A stretch of DNA of 10,814 nt from Pseudomonadota bacterium (GCA_023428365.1 JAEYYQ010000011.1:1-10814), one strand, 5' to 3'; numbered from the stretch's first letter, positions 1 through 8,131 are shown. Program-made: numbers and translations. The notes: generated by a model from the letters alone, not told the origin.

Positions 1-422
1 CCCGTCAATTCATCCTGCACTTCCGGAAGTGCCGCGAACAGATCGACGTAAAGTCTCCCCACACCCATGCGCTTAAGACGTTCCGCGCGTGCTGCGTCTA
101 TCGCAATCGCGTGGGTCCTGATCGCGAGGAAAAGGCGGCGGTTGCAGTGCGCCAATATTTCCTCGAAGTCAGGCCGCTGAAACGGTTCGCCACCTTCGAA
201 AAGGATATGCAGAAATCCTTCCGCGATGAGCTGATCGATGAACATCTTCCACTGATCCGTCGTCAGTTCGTCGCGCTCGGCACGGCCGCAATCCGCGTAG
301 CACAGCTTGCAGCTCAACCCGCACGTCTGCGTCACACAGATCGTCAGCTTGAATGGCTTCTCCAGCACCGGCGCCCGGTGCCGCACATCGCGTGTCATCG
401 CTGAACGGACAGCGTCGTCCAT
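1..422 (-). CDS. Radical SAM protein, 5' part (runs off left edge)
   Basis: The minus strand is open from a TAG near 480 down to base 1, so only the N-terminal ~140 residues are present. From ATG at 422 the product begins MDDAVRSAMTRDVRH. A second in-frame ATG at 398 is also possible, and neither has a good ribosome binding site. With the first start, Cys34, Cys38 and Cys41 form the CxxxCxxC motif that holds a 4Fe-4S cluster for reductive cleavage of S-adenosylmethionine. A GGEP motif at about 77-80 matches the SAM amino-group contact, and HILFEGGEPFQRPDFEEIL is the expected beta-strand, loop and helix of the partial TIM barrel. Context CKLCYADC resembles SPASM-type enzymes that modify peptides or cofactors, but any C-terminal auxiliary-cluster domain lies outside the window. 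The gene is transcribed divergently from the paaF-like gene. Family assignment is secure; substrate is unknown. Confidence 0.88.
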   Translation of the reverse strand, partial: MDDAVRSAMTRDVRHRAPVLEKPFKLTICVTQTCGLSCKLCYADCGRAERDELTTDQWKMFIDQLIAEGFLHILFEGGEPFQRPDFEEILAHCNRRLFLAIRTHAIAIDAARAERLKRMGVGRLYVDLFAALPEVQDELT

Positions 423-708
423 TCCGGTTCTCAACCTTGTCAGGGCCTCATCGTCACGCAGCACACGAGGCGAACGCTACGTCGGCGGCAGTGGGCCTGC
501 CTCCCCGGCAATTACCCAGTAGTCAGAGCAACGCGATGCGTGTAGCGGCTGTATTGGTCGGCGCGCCACGATTCCGCCCGTGCCCGCCACCCTCTCCGTA
601 CGTGTGTTCCCATGAACCCGCACTTGCGATGGACCTGAGCCAAGCCTAGGCTCCCGGCCGACCGACGCTCGTCGCCTATTCAGGCGAGATGTCGCGCAGG
701 GAGATGCC
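423..708. promoter_or_regulatory. Divergent intergenic region with clustered inverted repeats
   Basis: This 286-base gap separates the leftward radical SAM gene from the rightward paaF-like gene, so it should carry promoters for both. No convincing short gene is visible. The paaF-proximal end holds three inverted repeats: the 10-bp palindrome AGCCTAGGCT at 643-652, CGACG-CT-CGTCG at 663-674, and TCGCCT-ATTC-AGGCGA at 672-687. A weak promoter-like pair CTTGCG (623-628) and CTAGGC (646-651) overlaps the first palindrome. These could be operators for a phenylacetyl-CoA-responsive or acyl-CoA-responsive repressor, or RNA hairpins in the leader. The repeats are visible in the sequence; the function is inferred. 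Confidence 0.35.
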
Positions 709-1479
709 ATGTCTGTGGTCATTGCCGAGCACCCCGCCGAAGGTGTTCTGCTGCTCAGGATAAATCGGCCGGATGCCCGAAATGCGCTCAATTTTGAAGT
801 GCGCACGGCACTGGTGGACGCGCTGAACGCAGCGGCAGGCGATCCAGCTATTCGCGCGGCTATTATCACCGGCAGCGACAAGGCGTTTGCTGCCGGCGCG
901 GACATTCGCGAAATGCGCGATCTCGGCCCCATCGAGATCATGCAGCGTGGCGTCCATAAACTGTGGGATCAGATCGCCGCATTCCCGAAACCGTTAGTTG
1001 CTGCCGTCAACGGCTATGCGCTTGGCGGCGGCTGCGAGCTTGCCCTGCATTGCGACATCATTATCGCTGGCGAGAATGCGCAGTTCGGTCAGCCTGAGGT
1101 GAAAGTCGGCATTCTCCCCGGAGGCTCCGGCACGCAACGGCTGGTGCGTGCGGTCGGCAAATATAAAGCCATGATGATGGTCCTGACGGGTGACATGATC
1201 AGCGCGCGCGAGGCCTCCGAGATGGGGCTGGTCAGCCGGGTCGTCGCCGACGCAGATGCGGCGAGCCATGCCATCGACATGGCCAGCCGTATCGCAAAAC
1301 TGGCGCCGATTTCCGTCGAACTGGCCAAGGAAGCTGTGCTTGCCGGTCAGGATGCCTCGCTGGCGACAGCGCTCAGCCTGGAACGGAAAGCGTTCTGGTT
1401 GACCTTCGCTACGGACGACAAACACGAAGGAATGTCGGCGTTTCTCGAAAAGCGCGCGCCGGACTTCAAAGGAAAGTAA
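709..1479 (+). CDS. paaF: Enoyl-CoA hydratase, PaaF-like (2,3-dehydroadipyl-CoA hydratase)
   Basis: This 256-residue crotonase-fold protein adds water to an enoyl-CoA. Similarity to PaaF, which hydrates 2,3-dehydroadipyl-CoA in the phenylacetate pathway, extends over the whole length. Shared features include NRPDARNALN near the N-terminus, AAGADI (61-66) and NGYALGGGCELAL (101-113), the two stretches that form the oxyanion hole, the segment FGQPEVKVGILPG, and the C-terminal end HEGMSAFLEKRAPDFKGK. Both catalytic acids expected of a hydratase are present, Glu110 and Glu130, so this is not a degenerate isomerase-type member. A good ribosome binding site, GGGAG at 699-703, fixes the start at 709. 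The next gene begins 6 bases after the stop and encodes the following enzyme of the route, so the two are almost certainly co-transcribed. Because paa ring-cleavage genes are not in view, a general short-chain enoyl-CoA hydratase remains possible. Confidence 0.88.
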   Translation: MSVVIAEHPAEGVLLLRINRPDARNALNFEVRTALVDALNAAAGDPAIRAAIITGSDKAFAAGADIREMRDLGPIEIMQRGVHKLWDQIAAFPKPLVAAVNGYALGGGCELALHCDIIIAGENAQFGQPEVKVGILPGGSGTQRLVRAVGKYKAMMMVLTGDMISAREASEMGLVSRVVADADAASHAIDMASRIAKLAPISVELAKEAVLAGQDASLATALSLERKAFWLTFATDDKHEGMSAFLEKRAPDFKGK

Positions 1480-1485
1480 AGACCG

Positions 1486-3027
1486 ATGCCATTTGATCCG
1501 GCACGTAAAGACCTGACAATCGGCATTGTCGGCACTGGCACCATGGGCCGCGGCATCATGCAATTGGCGGCTCAGAGCGGTTTGAACGTTGTAGCGTTCG
1601 ATGAAATGAGTGGTGCCGGCGACACGGCACGTCACGCAATCTTGCAGACATTCTCAGGTCTGGTGGAAAAGGGCCGCATGACGAAAGACGCGGCCGAGGC
1701 CGCGGAGGCGCGCATCACCATCGTCGGAAGTCTCGAACAGATCGCCACCGCGGACGTCATCATCGAAGCGGTGATCGAACGCCTGGACGTGAAGCAAGCT
1801 TTGCTCGCCAGCCTCGATGGTGTGGCGGGGCCTGATACGATCCTCGCGACGAATACGTCCTCCCTTTCGATCACTGCCGTTGCAGCGCGCTGTAAACACG
1901 CCGAGCGCGTTGCGGGCATGCACTTCTTCAATCCAGCACCTCTCATGAAGCTGGTCGAAGTCGTCCCGGGCCTGAATACAGCACCGTGGGTCGCTCCCGC
2001 ACTTGCCGCAATCGCGCGACGCATGACGCGAGTGCCCGTGGTTTGCACGGACAGCCCCGGCTTCATTGTGAACCATCTTGGACGGGGCTACGTGCCGGAA
2101 GCCGCGCGCATTGTCTCCGAAGGCATCGCCGACGCCGCCGAAATCGATCGCATCATGACCCATGCGGTTGGAATGCCGTTAGGGCCCTTTGCGCTGCTTG
2201 ACCTGATTGGCGCCGATGTCTCCGTTTCCGTGATGGATAGTCTGTGGGAGCGGTTTTACGGCGAGCCGATGTACGCGCCGCATCCCCTCTTGAAGCTGAG
2301 GATCGACGGCGGCCTCTACGGGCGCAAAACGGGCGCGGGGTGGTATAGCTATAAGGACGGACAGCGCCAGGTTGCGCTGCCTCAGGCTGTCCCCACGGCG
2401 CGTCCGACGTCGGTGTGGGTCAGTCCGCGTGATCCGGTAGCAAGCGCCAAAGCCATGGCCCTTCTGCAACGGCTCGGCGCCAACCTGGAACAGGCAAATT
2501 TGCCCACTCCCGAAGCATTGTGCATCGTCACGCCAACCAGCGCCGACTGCACAAGCGAAATCGTCCAGCAGGAACTCGATCGGCGCCGCACGGTTGCGCT
2601 CGACACTGCATTCGATTTCGAACGCCATCGTACGGTGATGGTCCCTCCCGGCGTCGATCCTGCCATGCGCGATGCGGCACACGGGCTGCTTGCCGCCGAC
2701 GGCGCTGGCGTCAGCGTCATCAATGATAGCCCTGGCTTCGTCGCCCCACGGATCGTCGCACACGTCATCAACATCGGCTGCCAGATTGCTCAGCAGGGTA
2801 TTGCCTCGCCTGCCGACATCGATCTCGGCGCCAAGCTCGGGCTCTCCTATCCCCTAGGCCCGATGGAATGGGGCGACCAGCTTGGAGCATCGTGGGTCTT
2901 GCAGATGCTGGAAGAGCTGGAACGCTTTTATTCGGAGCCTCGCTACCGCCCCTCGCCGTGGCTCAAACGGCGAGCCTGGCTGGATCTGCCGTTAGCAACT
3001 CCCGATGGCCGGACGGATGGTCCGTAA
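1486..3027 (+). CDS. paaH: 3-hydroxyacyl-CoA dehydrogenase, PaaH-like (two-domain form)
   Basis: This 513-residue protein oxidises a 3-hydroxyacyl-CoA with NAD+; in the phenylacetate pathway the substrate is 3-hydroxyadipyl-CoA. The N-terminal Rossmann fold carries GTGTMG at 16-21 for NAD binding. Catalytic residues of the family are in place: NTSS at 123-126, His146 in HFFNP, Glu158 and Asn196 in SPGFIVN. The dehydrogenase C-terminal domain is present twice: after a linker at about 290-420, a second DSPGFVAPRI and YPLGPMEWGD copy follows, as in PaaH proteins of about 500 residues rather than the ~290-residue fadB2-type enzymes. The ribosome binding site is AAAGGAAAG, overlapping the end of the preceding hydratase gene. 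The pair performs consecutive hydration and oxidation steps. The dehydrogenase assignment is very sure; the exact pathway is inferred from similarity and pairing. Confidence 0.88.
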   Translation: MPFDPARKDLTIGIVGTGTMGRGIMQLAAQSGLNVVAFDEMSGAGDTARHAILQTFSGLVEKGRMTKDAAEAAEARITIVGSLEQIATADVIIEAVIERLDVKQALLASLDGVAGPDTILATNTSSLSITAVAARCKHAERVAGMHFFNPAPLMKLVEVVPGLNTAPWVAPALAAIARRMTRVPVVCTDSPGFIVNHLGRGYVPEAARIVSEGIADAAEIDRIMTHAVGMPLGPFALLDLIGADVSVSVMDSLWERFYGEPMYAPHPLLKLRIDGGLYGRKTGAGWYSYKDGQRQVALPQAVPTARPTSVWVSPRDPVASAKAMALLQRLGANLEQANLPTPEALCIVTPTSADCTSEIVQQELDRRRTVALDTAFDFERHRTVMVPPGVDPAMRDAAHGLLAADGAGVSVINDSPGFVAPRIVAHVINIGCQIAQQGIASPADIDLGAKLGLSYPLGPMEWGDQLGASWVLQMLEELERFYSEPRYRPSPWLKRRAWLDLPLATPDGRTDGP

Positions 3028-3128
3028 GCGCTGCTCTGCTTTGCACCAGTGAGCTAGCGCAGCACACGCTACCGTGCGATGCACTAGACTGCCTCAGCCC
3101 AACACTGGTTTCCAATGCCAAGGCCTTC

Positions 3129-4163
3129 GTGAAGATCGCGCTCCCGGACATCGACACAATCAAACGCCTTGTGCTGACATTCACCGTCGGCGCCATCGGC
3201 GGATTGGCCTTCTCGTTGCTCGGATTGCCGGCTCCCTGGTTATCAGGCCCTATTGTGACCGTGGCAGCCGGGGTGCTCCTGGGCGTCAAACTCGGCATCC
3301 CAACCATCGTCCGGCACGCCGCCTACATCCTGCTGGGCGCGATCATGGGTACAGCCATGACGCCGGAGACGATAACGCTGCTGTCGCGCTGGCCAATCAC
3401 GCTTGCCGGGCTCGCGGCATGTGTCCTGAGCGTCATGATCGGATGCAGTTTCTATTTGCAGCGCATCCACGGCTATGACCGCGCCACGGCCAAATTATCA
3501 TCTGTGCCAGGCGCCCTGCCTTATGTCCTCGCTCTAGCGGAAGAGAGCAACGGTGATCCAAGACGCATCGCGATCATTCAGATCTTCCGGCTGGCGATCA
3601 TTCTGGTCTTTCTGCCCAGCGCGATTTACTTGCTCGGCGGCGCCGCAGAGACCATCCACCAGCCTATTGCTCATCCGGTCAATCTCATCGAGGTTGCCAT
3701 CCTACTGGCTGCAGGCTGCGCTGCCGCCTATGTATTTCTGAGACTCAAAGCTCCTGCGCCGACGCTGTTCGGCCCTCTGGTGGCGGGCGCCATCCTGTAT
3801 GTCACTGGTACGCTCACCACCGATCTCCCGTCTTGGATGATGCTGCCGGCGTTTCTCGTGATCGGCTGTGCGGTCGGAAGCAATTTTGCCGGCATCGACC
3901 GCCATGCAATCGCGGATTCGCTACTGGCCAGCCTGGGGAGCCTTGGCGTTGGGGTTACGATCGCCATCGTTTGGGCCGTCATCGTCGCCTGGATCGTCAA
4001 CCTGCCCATCGCGCAACTGTGGATGGCCTACGCGCCCGGCGGCATCGATGGCATGACTATTCTGGCGCTCGCCCTGGGACATGACGCTGCTTTTGTTGGC
4101 GGTCATCATGTCATCCGTTTCATGGCCCTTGGCTTCGTCGTGCCCGTATGGCTGCGGCGATGA
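3129..4163 (+). CDS. AbrB-family (PF05145) integral membrane protein, GTG start
   Basis: This hydrophobic protein of about 344 residues belongs to the family named AbrB or, misleadingly, ammonia monooxygenase. It is a membrane protein, not the DNA-binding AbrB of Bacillus. Two homologous halves are visible: the first has GLPAPWLSGPIV and a conserved IMGTAMTPETI, the second APAPTLFGPLVAGAIL and AVGSNFAGIDR, followed by WMAYAPGGIDGMTILALALG near the end. About nine or ten membrane segments are likely. The start is chosen at GTG 3129 because AAGG lies just upstream and the product then has the usual length; an upstream open frame would overlap paaH by 160 bases. It lies 101 bases after paaH, which may place it in the same transcript. 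Members are of poorly known function, with transport or small-molecule export proposed. The C-terminus ends directly after the last membrane segment. Confidence 0.8.
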   Translation: MKIALPDIDTIKRLVLTFTVGAIGGLAFSLLGLPAPWLSGPIVTVAAGVLLGVKLGIPTIVRHAAYILLGAIMGTAMTPETITLLSRWPITLAGLAACVLSVMIGCSFYLQRIHGYDRATAKLSSVPGALPYVLALAEESNGDPRRIAIIQIFRLAIILVFLPSAIYLLGGAAETIHQPIAHPVNLIEVAILLAAGCAAAYVFLRLKAPAPTLFGPLVAGAILYVTGTLTTDLPSWMMLPAFLVIGCAVGSNFAGIDRHAIADSLLASLGSLGVGVTIAIVWAVIVAWIVNLPIAQLWMAYAPGGIDGMTILALALGHDAAFVGGHHVIRFMALGFVVPVWLRR

Positions 4164-5320
<1,157 letters not shown>

Positions 5321-5364
5321 TGTTATGCTGTTAGCGCATATCTCTTGGTATTTCGGATAGTTAG

Positions 5365-5372
5365 GCTTAAGC
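5365..5372. promoter_or_regulatory. GCTTAAGC palindrome upstream of the LysR gene
   Basis: A perfect 8-bp palindrome lies 124 bases before the LysR start codon. LysR proteins bind imperfect dyads (T-N11-A type) and often regulate their own gene, so this is a possible autoregulatory site. It is short enough to arise by chance. Confidence 0.2.
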
Positions 5373-5382
5373 TGAGTTGAAA

Positions 5383-5399
5383 GGCGCAGACAAAGCGCC
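5383..5399 (+). terminator. Weak hairpin after trxB
   Basis: GGCGC (5383-5387) and GCGCC (5395-5399) pair around a seven-base A-rich loop. The stem lies 63 bases past the trxB stop and is followed by GTTCTG rather than a T-run, so it is at best a weak terminator or an RNA-stabilising 3' hairpin. Confidence 0.3.
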
Positions 5400-5410
5400 G
5401 TTCTGTCCGC

Positions 5411-5481
5411 ACGCAACTTGCCCTGTGTCCATGCCCGCCGGCCTCACGTCAGGTTGCGTTCGAGCTTGGCCGCAAGGCTCG
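5411..5481 (+). promoter_or_regulatory. Tandem hairpins in the LysR gene leader
   Basis: Two adjacent inverted repeats lie directly before the LysR gene. ACGCAACTTG (5411-5420) pairs with CAGGTTGCGT (5450-5459), ten pairs with one G-U, around a 29-base loop. CGAGCTTG (5461-5468) pairs with the segment ending in GCTCG at 5481, with one bulged G and a four-base GCCG loop. The second hairpin ends 14 bases before the ATG, next to the ribosome binding site. They may be a folded leader affecting translation, or DNA dyads for the regulator itself. Confidence 0.35.
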
Positions 5482-5495
5482 GCAGGATCTTAGGG

Positions 5496-6386
5496 ATGGA
5501 TTGGGACAAGCTCAGAATATTCCATGCAGCCGCTGAAGCTGGCAGTTTTACGCACGCAGGCGATGCCCTGCGCATGAGCCAATCCGCCGTCAGCCGGCAA
5601 GTGTCAGCGCTGGAACGTGATCTTGGGATTGCCTTGTTCCATCGCCACGCTCGCGGACTGGTCCTGACCGAGCAAGGAGACATGCTCTACCGCACCGCAA
5701 CAGAGGTGCTGAACAAGCTCCAGACCGCCGAAACTCTGCTGTCGGACACGACGACCAAGCCGACCGGCGAGCTGCGGATTACCGCCCCGATCGGCCTCGG
5801 CACGGTTTGGGTGACGCAACGGCTGCGGGAGTTCATGGAGCTCTACCCGGATATCCGGGTGGAAGTCATCCTCAACGACGATCAGATCGATATCTCAATG
5901 CGCGAGGCCGATGTCGCGATCTGGACCCGCGAGCCTGAGCAGGCGGACCTCATCCGCAGGCCGCTTTTTTCCATGCGTGTCAGGGCCTTCGCCTCGACGC
6001 AGTATATCCGCAAGTTCGGAGCGCCGCAGTCGCTGGACGACCTCGACAACCATCGGTTCGTCTCCTACAGCGGCACGCCGGCGCAGCATCTGTCGGTCAT
6101 TCGCTGGCTGGAGACAGCCGGGCGAAATGGCAAAGAGCCGCGAATCCCCGCGTTTCGCGCCAACAGCGTCGTCGCCCTGAAGTATGCCATCAGATCAGGC
6201 ATCGGGGTGGGACTGATCCCCGATTACCTCACTGATGAGGAAACCGACCTCGTCACCGTTTTGAACGACGTTCAATTGCCTAAGATACCGATCATTTTCG
6301 TGTACCCAGAAGAGCTCAGAACCTCAAAGAAAGTGCAGGTTTTGCGAGACTTTCTGGTGTCCAACGCGCGCACCTGGAAATCCTGA
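5496..6386 (+). CDS. LysR-family transcriptional regulator
   Basis: This 296-residue protein has the LysR layout. The N-terminal winged helix-turn-helix begins MDWDKLRIFHAAAEAGSFTH and includes ALRMSQSAVSRQVSALERDLG, the recognition-helix region, followed by FHRHARGLVLTEQG in the wing. The C-terminal effector-binding domain starts around GELRITAPIGLG and includes GIGVGLIPDYL. The start is placed at ATG 5496, giving the standard N-terminus and the ribosome binding site CAGGA at 5483-5487; a longer frame from 5418 adds an arginine-rich tail unlike the family. The gene follows trxB on the same strand, but the 175-base gap with hairpins suggests its own promoter. The effector and targets cannot be read from sequence; control of trxB or another redox function is only a guess from position. 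Confidence 0.92.
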   Translation: MDWDKLRIFHAAAEAGSFTHAGDALRMSQSAVSRQVSALERDLGIALFHRHARGLVLTEQGDMLYRTATEVLNKLQTAETLLSDTTTKPTGELRITAPIGLGTVWVTQRLREFMELYPDIRVEVILNDDQIDISMREADVAIWTREPEQADLIRRPLFSMRVRAFASTQYIRKFGAPQSLDDLDNHRFVSYSGTPAQHLSVIRWLETAGRNGKEPRIPAFRANSVVALKYAIRSGIGVGLIPDYLTDEETDLVTVLNDVQLPKIPIIFVYPEELRTSKKVQVLRDFLVSNARTWKS

Positions 6387-6415
6387 AATAGCGCTCACGT
6401 TACTAGGCATGCTGG

Positions 6416-6438
6416 GGCCGCATGGCAATCATGCGGCC
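6416..6438. repeat. Perfect 9-bp hairpin after the LysR gene
   Basis: GGCCGCATG (6416-6424) and CATGCGGCC (6430-6438) pair perfectly around GCAAT, 30 bases past the LysR stop. The stem is strong, but a G-run follows instead of T residues, so it is not a classical intrinsic terminator. It may stabilise the 3' end of the LysR message or assist termination. Confidence 0.4.
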
Positions 6439-6481
6439 GGGGGGATTGCTGCACCTGCGTTCAACCTGCTTAACTATCATG

Positions 6482-6591
6482 CAGCTGTGACGGACAGCTG
6501 ATGAAGGCCGTACCCTCCCTTTGACGCCTTCAGCGCATCTTTCGGGATGCGAAAACTAACTAGACCGGGCCCTTTGTGGCCCGGTTTTTTT
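6482..6591 (+). ncRNA. Candidate small RNA: four hairpins ending in an intrinsic terminator
   Basis: Four successive hairpins occupy about 110 bases with no credible protein gene. They are CAGCTGT/ACAGCTG (6482-6488, 6494-6500), TGAAGGC/GCCTTCA (6502-6508, 6526-6532) with CCCTCCC in the loop, CGCATC/GATGCG (6534-6539, 6546-6551) around a TTCG loop, and ACCGGGCC/GGCCCGGT (6564-6571, 6578-6585) followed by seven T residues. The exposed CCCTCCC is complementary to ribosome binding sites. This layout resembles anti-Shine-Dalgarno small RNAs of Rhizobiales such as the ar8/MmgR (suhB motif) family, though that match is from memory. TATCAT at 6475-6480 is a possible -10 with a poor -35, so the 5' end is uncertain; a shorter RNA starting near 6510 is possible. 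An attenuated leader of leuC is the alternative. Confidence 0.55.
6564..6591 (+). terminator. Strong intrinsic terminator upstream of leuC
   Basis: ACCGGGCC (6564-6571) and GGCCCGGT (6578-6585) form a perfect 8-bp GC-rich stem with a six-base loop, followed by TTTTTTT through 6591. It lies 178 bases past the LysR stop, too far to be simply that gene's terminator, and best marks the 3' end of a separate short transcript. Confidence 0.85.
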
Positions 6592-6630
6592 ATGCCTATG
6601 ATGATCAGACGCCCGTGCGACTGAGCGGGA

Positions 6631-6659
6631 CTTGCTTGCGACACGCAAGACGCTATCAC
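6631..6659 (+). promoter_or_regulatory. Candidate leuC promoter with inverted repeat in the spacer
   Basis: CTTGCT (6631-6636) and CTATCA (6653-6658), spaced 16 bases apart, match the alphaproteobacterial CTTGAC / CTATAT pattern at four positions each. The dyad CTTGCG-ACA-CGCAAG at 6635-6649 fills the spacer, where a repressor would block RNA polymerase. The promoter lies after the terminator at 6564-6591, so leuC can be transcribed independently of upstream RNA. Predicted leader length is about 35 bases. Confidence 0.45.
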
Positions 6660-6698
6660 ATGTACCGGGCACGAGAGCTTCGGGGCAAGAGGACGGCC

Positions 6699-8099
6699 AT
6701 GGCCAAGACACTGTACGACAAGATCTTCGATGACCACGTAGTCGATCAGCAATCGGACGGCACCTGCCTCCTCTACATCGACCGCCATCTCGTGCACGAA
6801 GTGACATCCCCTCAGGCATTCGAAGGGCTGCGCATGGCCGGCCGCAAGGTCCGCGCACCGGAGAAGACCCTCGCCGTCGTCGACCATAACGTCCCCACCA
6901 GCGACCGCAGCCTCGGCATCGATGACGAGGAAAGCCGCACGCAGGTCGAGACGCTGGCCAAGAACGCGCATGATTTCGGCATCGAGTACTACGACGAGCT
7001 GGATCAACGGCAGGGCATCGTCCACGTCATCGGGCCGGAGCAGGGCTTCACGCTGCCCGGCACCACGATCGTGTGCGGTGACAGCCATACGTCCACGCAT
7101 GGCGCATTCGGCGCGCTCGCCCATGGCATCGGCACGTCGGAAGTCGAGCACGTCCTGGCGACGCAAACGCTGATCCAGCGCAAAGCCAAGAATATGCGCG
7201 TCAGCGTCGACGGCAAGCTGCCCGACGGCGTTACCGCGAAGGACATCGTGCTGGCCATTATCGGCGAGATCGGCACGGCGGGTGGTACTGGCCATGTCAT
7301 CGAATACGCCGGTGAGGCGATCCGGTCGCTGTCGATGGAAGGCCGCATGACGGTCTGCAATATGACAATCGAAGGCGGCGCCCGTGCTGGTATGGTCGCG
7401 CCCGACGAAAAAACCTTCGCCTATCTCAAGGATCGGCCGAAAGCCCCCAAGGGCAAGGCCTGGGATATGGCGATGCGGTATTGGGAGACGCTGCGAAGCG
7501 ACGAGGGCGCATACTTCGACTCCGAACTCAAGCTCGACGCAGCCAGCCTGCCGCCGATCCTCACGTGGGGTACGAGTCCGGAAGACGTCATCTCGATCAC
7601 CGGCACCGTGCCCGACCCAGACAGCGTAGCCGATGAGGCCAAGCGCAACGCCATCCGCCGCGCGCTGGACTACATGGGCCTGACGCCCGGCACCAAGATG
7701 ACGGACGTCAAGCTGGATCGCGTATTCATCGGTTCGTGCACCAACGGCCGCATCGAAGATCTGCGCGAGGCGGCTCGCGTTGCTCAGGGCAAGAAGGTCG
7801 CTTCGAGCGTCTACGCCATGATCGTGCCGGGCTCCGGTCTCGTGAAGGCTCAGGCGGAGGCTGAAGGTCTCGACAAGGTCTTCAAGGAGGCCGGTTTCGA
7901 CTGGCGTGAGGCCGGGTGCTCCATGTGCCTCGGCATGAACCCGGATCAGCTCAAGCCGCGCGAGCGTTGTGCTTCGACCTCGAACCGTAACTTTGAGGGT
8001 CGTCAGGGCCGTCTGGGCCGGACGCATCTGGTGTCGCCTGCCATGGCCGCTGCCGCTGCCATCGCCGGACATTTCGTCGACGTCCGCAGCTGGCAATAG
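6699..8099 (+). CDS. leuC: 3-isopropylmalate dehydratase, large subunit
   Basis: This 466-residue aconitase-superfamily protein, with LeuD, isomerises 2-isopropylmalate to 3-isopropylmalate in leucine biosynthesis. It opens with [15 protein letters not shown], and [21 protein letters not shown] at about 126-146 is a family signature. The 4Fe-4S ligands are Cys347 in GSCTNGR and Cys407 and Cys410 in GCSMCLGMN, the same positions as in enteric LeuC. The C-terminal [10 protein letters not shown] segment is also intact. The start at 6699 is supported by AAGAGG just upstream and the family N-terminus; a longer in-frame extension from 6576 would begin inside the upstream terminator. A strong terminator follows the stop. 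The partner gene leuD begins only at 10756, after four other genes. Confidence 0.98.
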   Translation: MAKTLYDKIFDDHVVDQQSDGTCLLYIDRHLVHEVTSPQAFEGLRMAGRKVRAPEKTLAVVDHNVPTSDRSLGIDDEESRTQVETLAKNAHDFGIEYYDELDQRQGIVHVIGPEQGFTLPGTTIVCGDSHTSTHGAFGALAHGIGTSEVEHVLATQTLIQRKAKNMRVSVDGKLPDGVTAKDIVLAIIGEIGTAGGTGHVIEYAGEAIRSLSMEGRMTVCNMTIEGGARAGMVAPDEKTFAYLKDRPKAPKGKAWDMAMRYWETLRSDEGAYFDSELKLDAASLPPILTWGTSPEDVISITGTVPDPDSVADEAKRNAIRRALDYMGLTPGTKMTDVKLDRVFIGSCTNGRIEDLREAARVAQGKKVASSVYAMIVPGSGLVKAQAEAEGLDKVFKEAGFDWREAGCSMCLGMNPDQLKPRERCASTSNRNFEGRQGRLGRTHLVSPAMAAAAAIAGHFVDVRSWQ

Positions 8100-8104
8100 T
8101 CACC

Positions 8105-8131
8105 AAGCCCGGGCCGACAGCCCGGGCTTTT
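8105..8131 (+). terminator. Intrinsic terminator after leuC
   Basis: AAGCCCGGGC (8105-8114) and GCCCGGGCTT (8120-8129) form a perfect 10-bp stem around CGACA, and the sequence ends in TTTT. It starts 5 bases past the leuC stop and separates leuC from the following methyltransferase gene, whose start lies 19 bases further on. Confidence 0.85.

Noticed and set aside
111..404. A 97-codon plus-strand open frame at the left edge
   Set aside because: It is opposite the radical SAM gene, whose minus-strand translation has CxxxCxxC and GGEP motifs. The plus-strand product has no recognisable pattern.
477..941. A 154-codon minus-strand open frame over the paaF start
   Set aside because: It is antisense to a well-supported hydratase, is Ser/Arg-rich and shows no domain. 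It would also cover the divergent promoter region.
3045..3109. 7-bp inverted repeat ACCAGTG / CACTGGT before the membrane-protein gene
   Set aside because: The arms are short and 51 bases apart, which is expected by chance in a sequence of this length.
2868..3128. N-terminal extension of the membrane-protein gene into paaH
   Set aside because: The extension would overlap paaH by 160 bases in another frame and adds residues unlike the family. GTG 3129 with AAGG upstream gives the normal length.
5418..5495. TTG-initiated extension of the LysR protein
   Set aside because: It adds 26 arginine-rich residues before the standard LysR N-terminus and crosses the leader hairpins. ATG 5496 has a better ribosome binding site.
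6576..6698. N-terminal extension of LeuC
   Set aside because: It starts inside the intrinsic terminator and adds 41 residues absent from LeuC. ATG 6699 has AAGAGG upstream and gives the canonical cysteine numbering.
6477..8096. A 539-codon open frame on the minus strand opposite leuC
   Set aside because: It is antisense to a clearly real LeuC with intact Fe-S ligands. Its translation has no recognisable domain and looks like the usual long antisense frame of GC-rich coding sequence.
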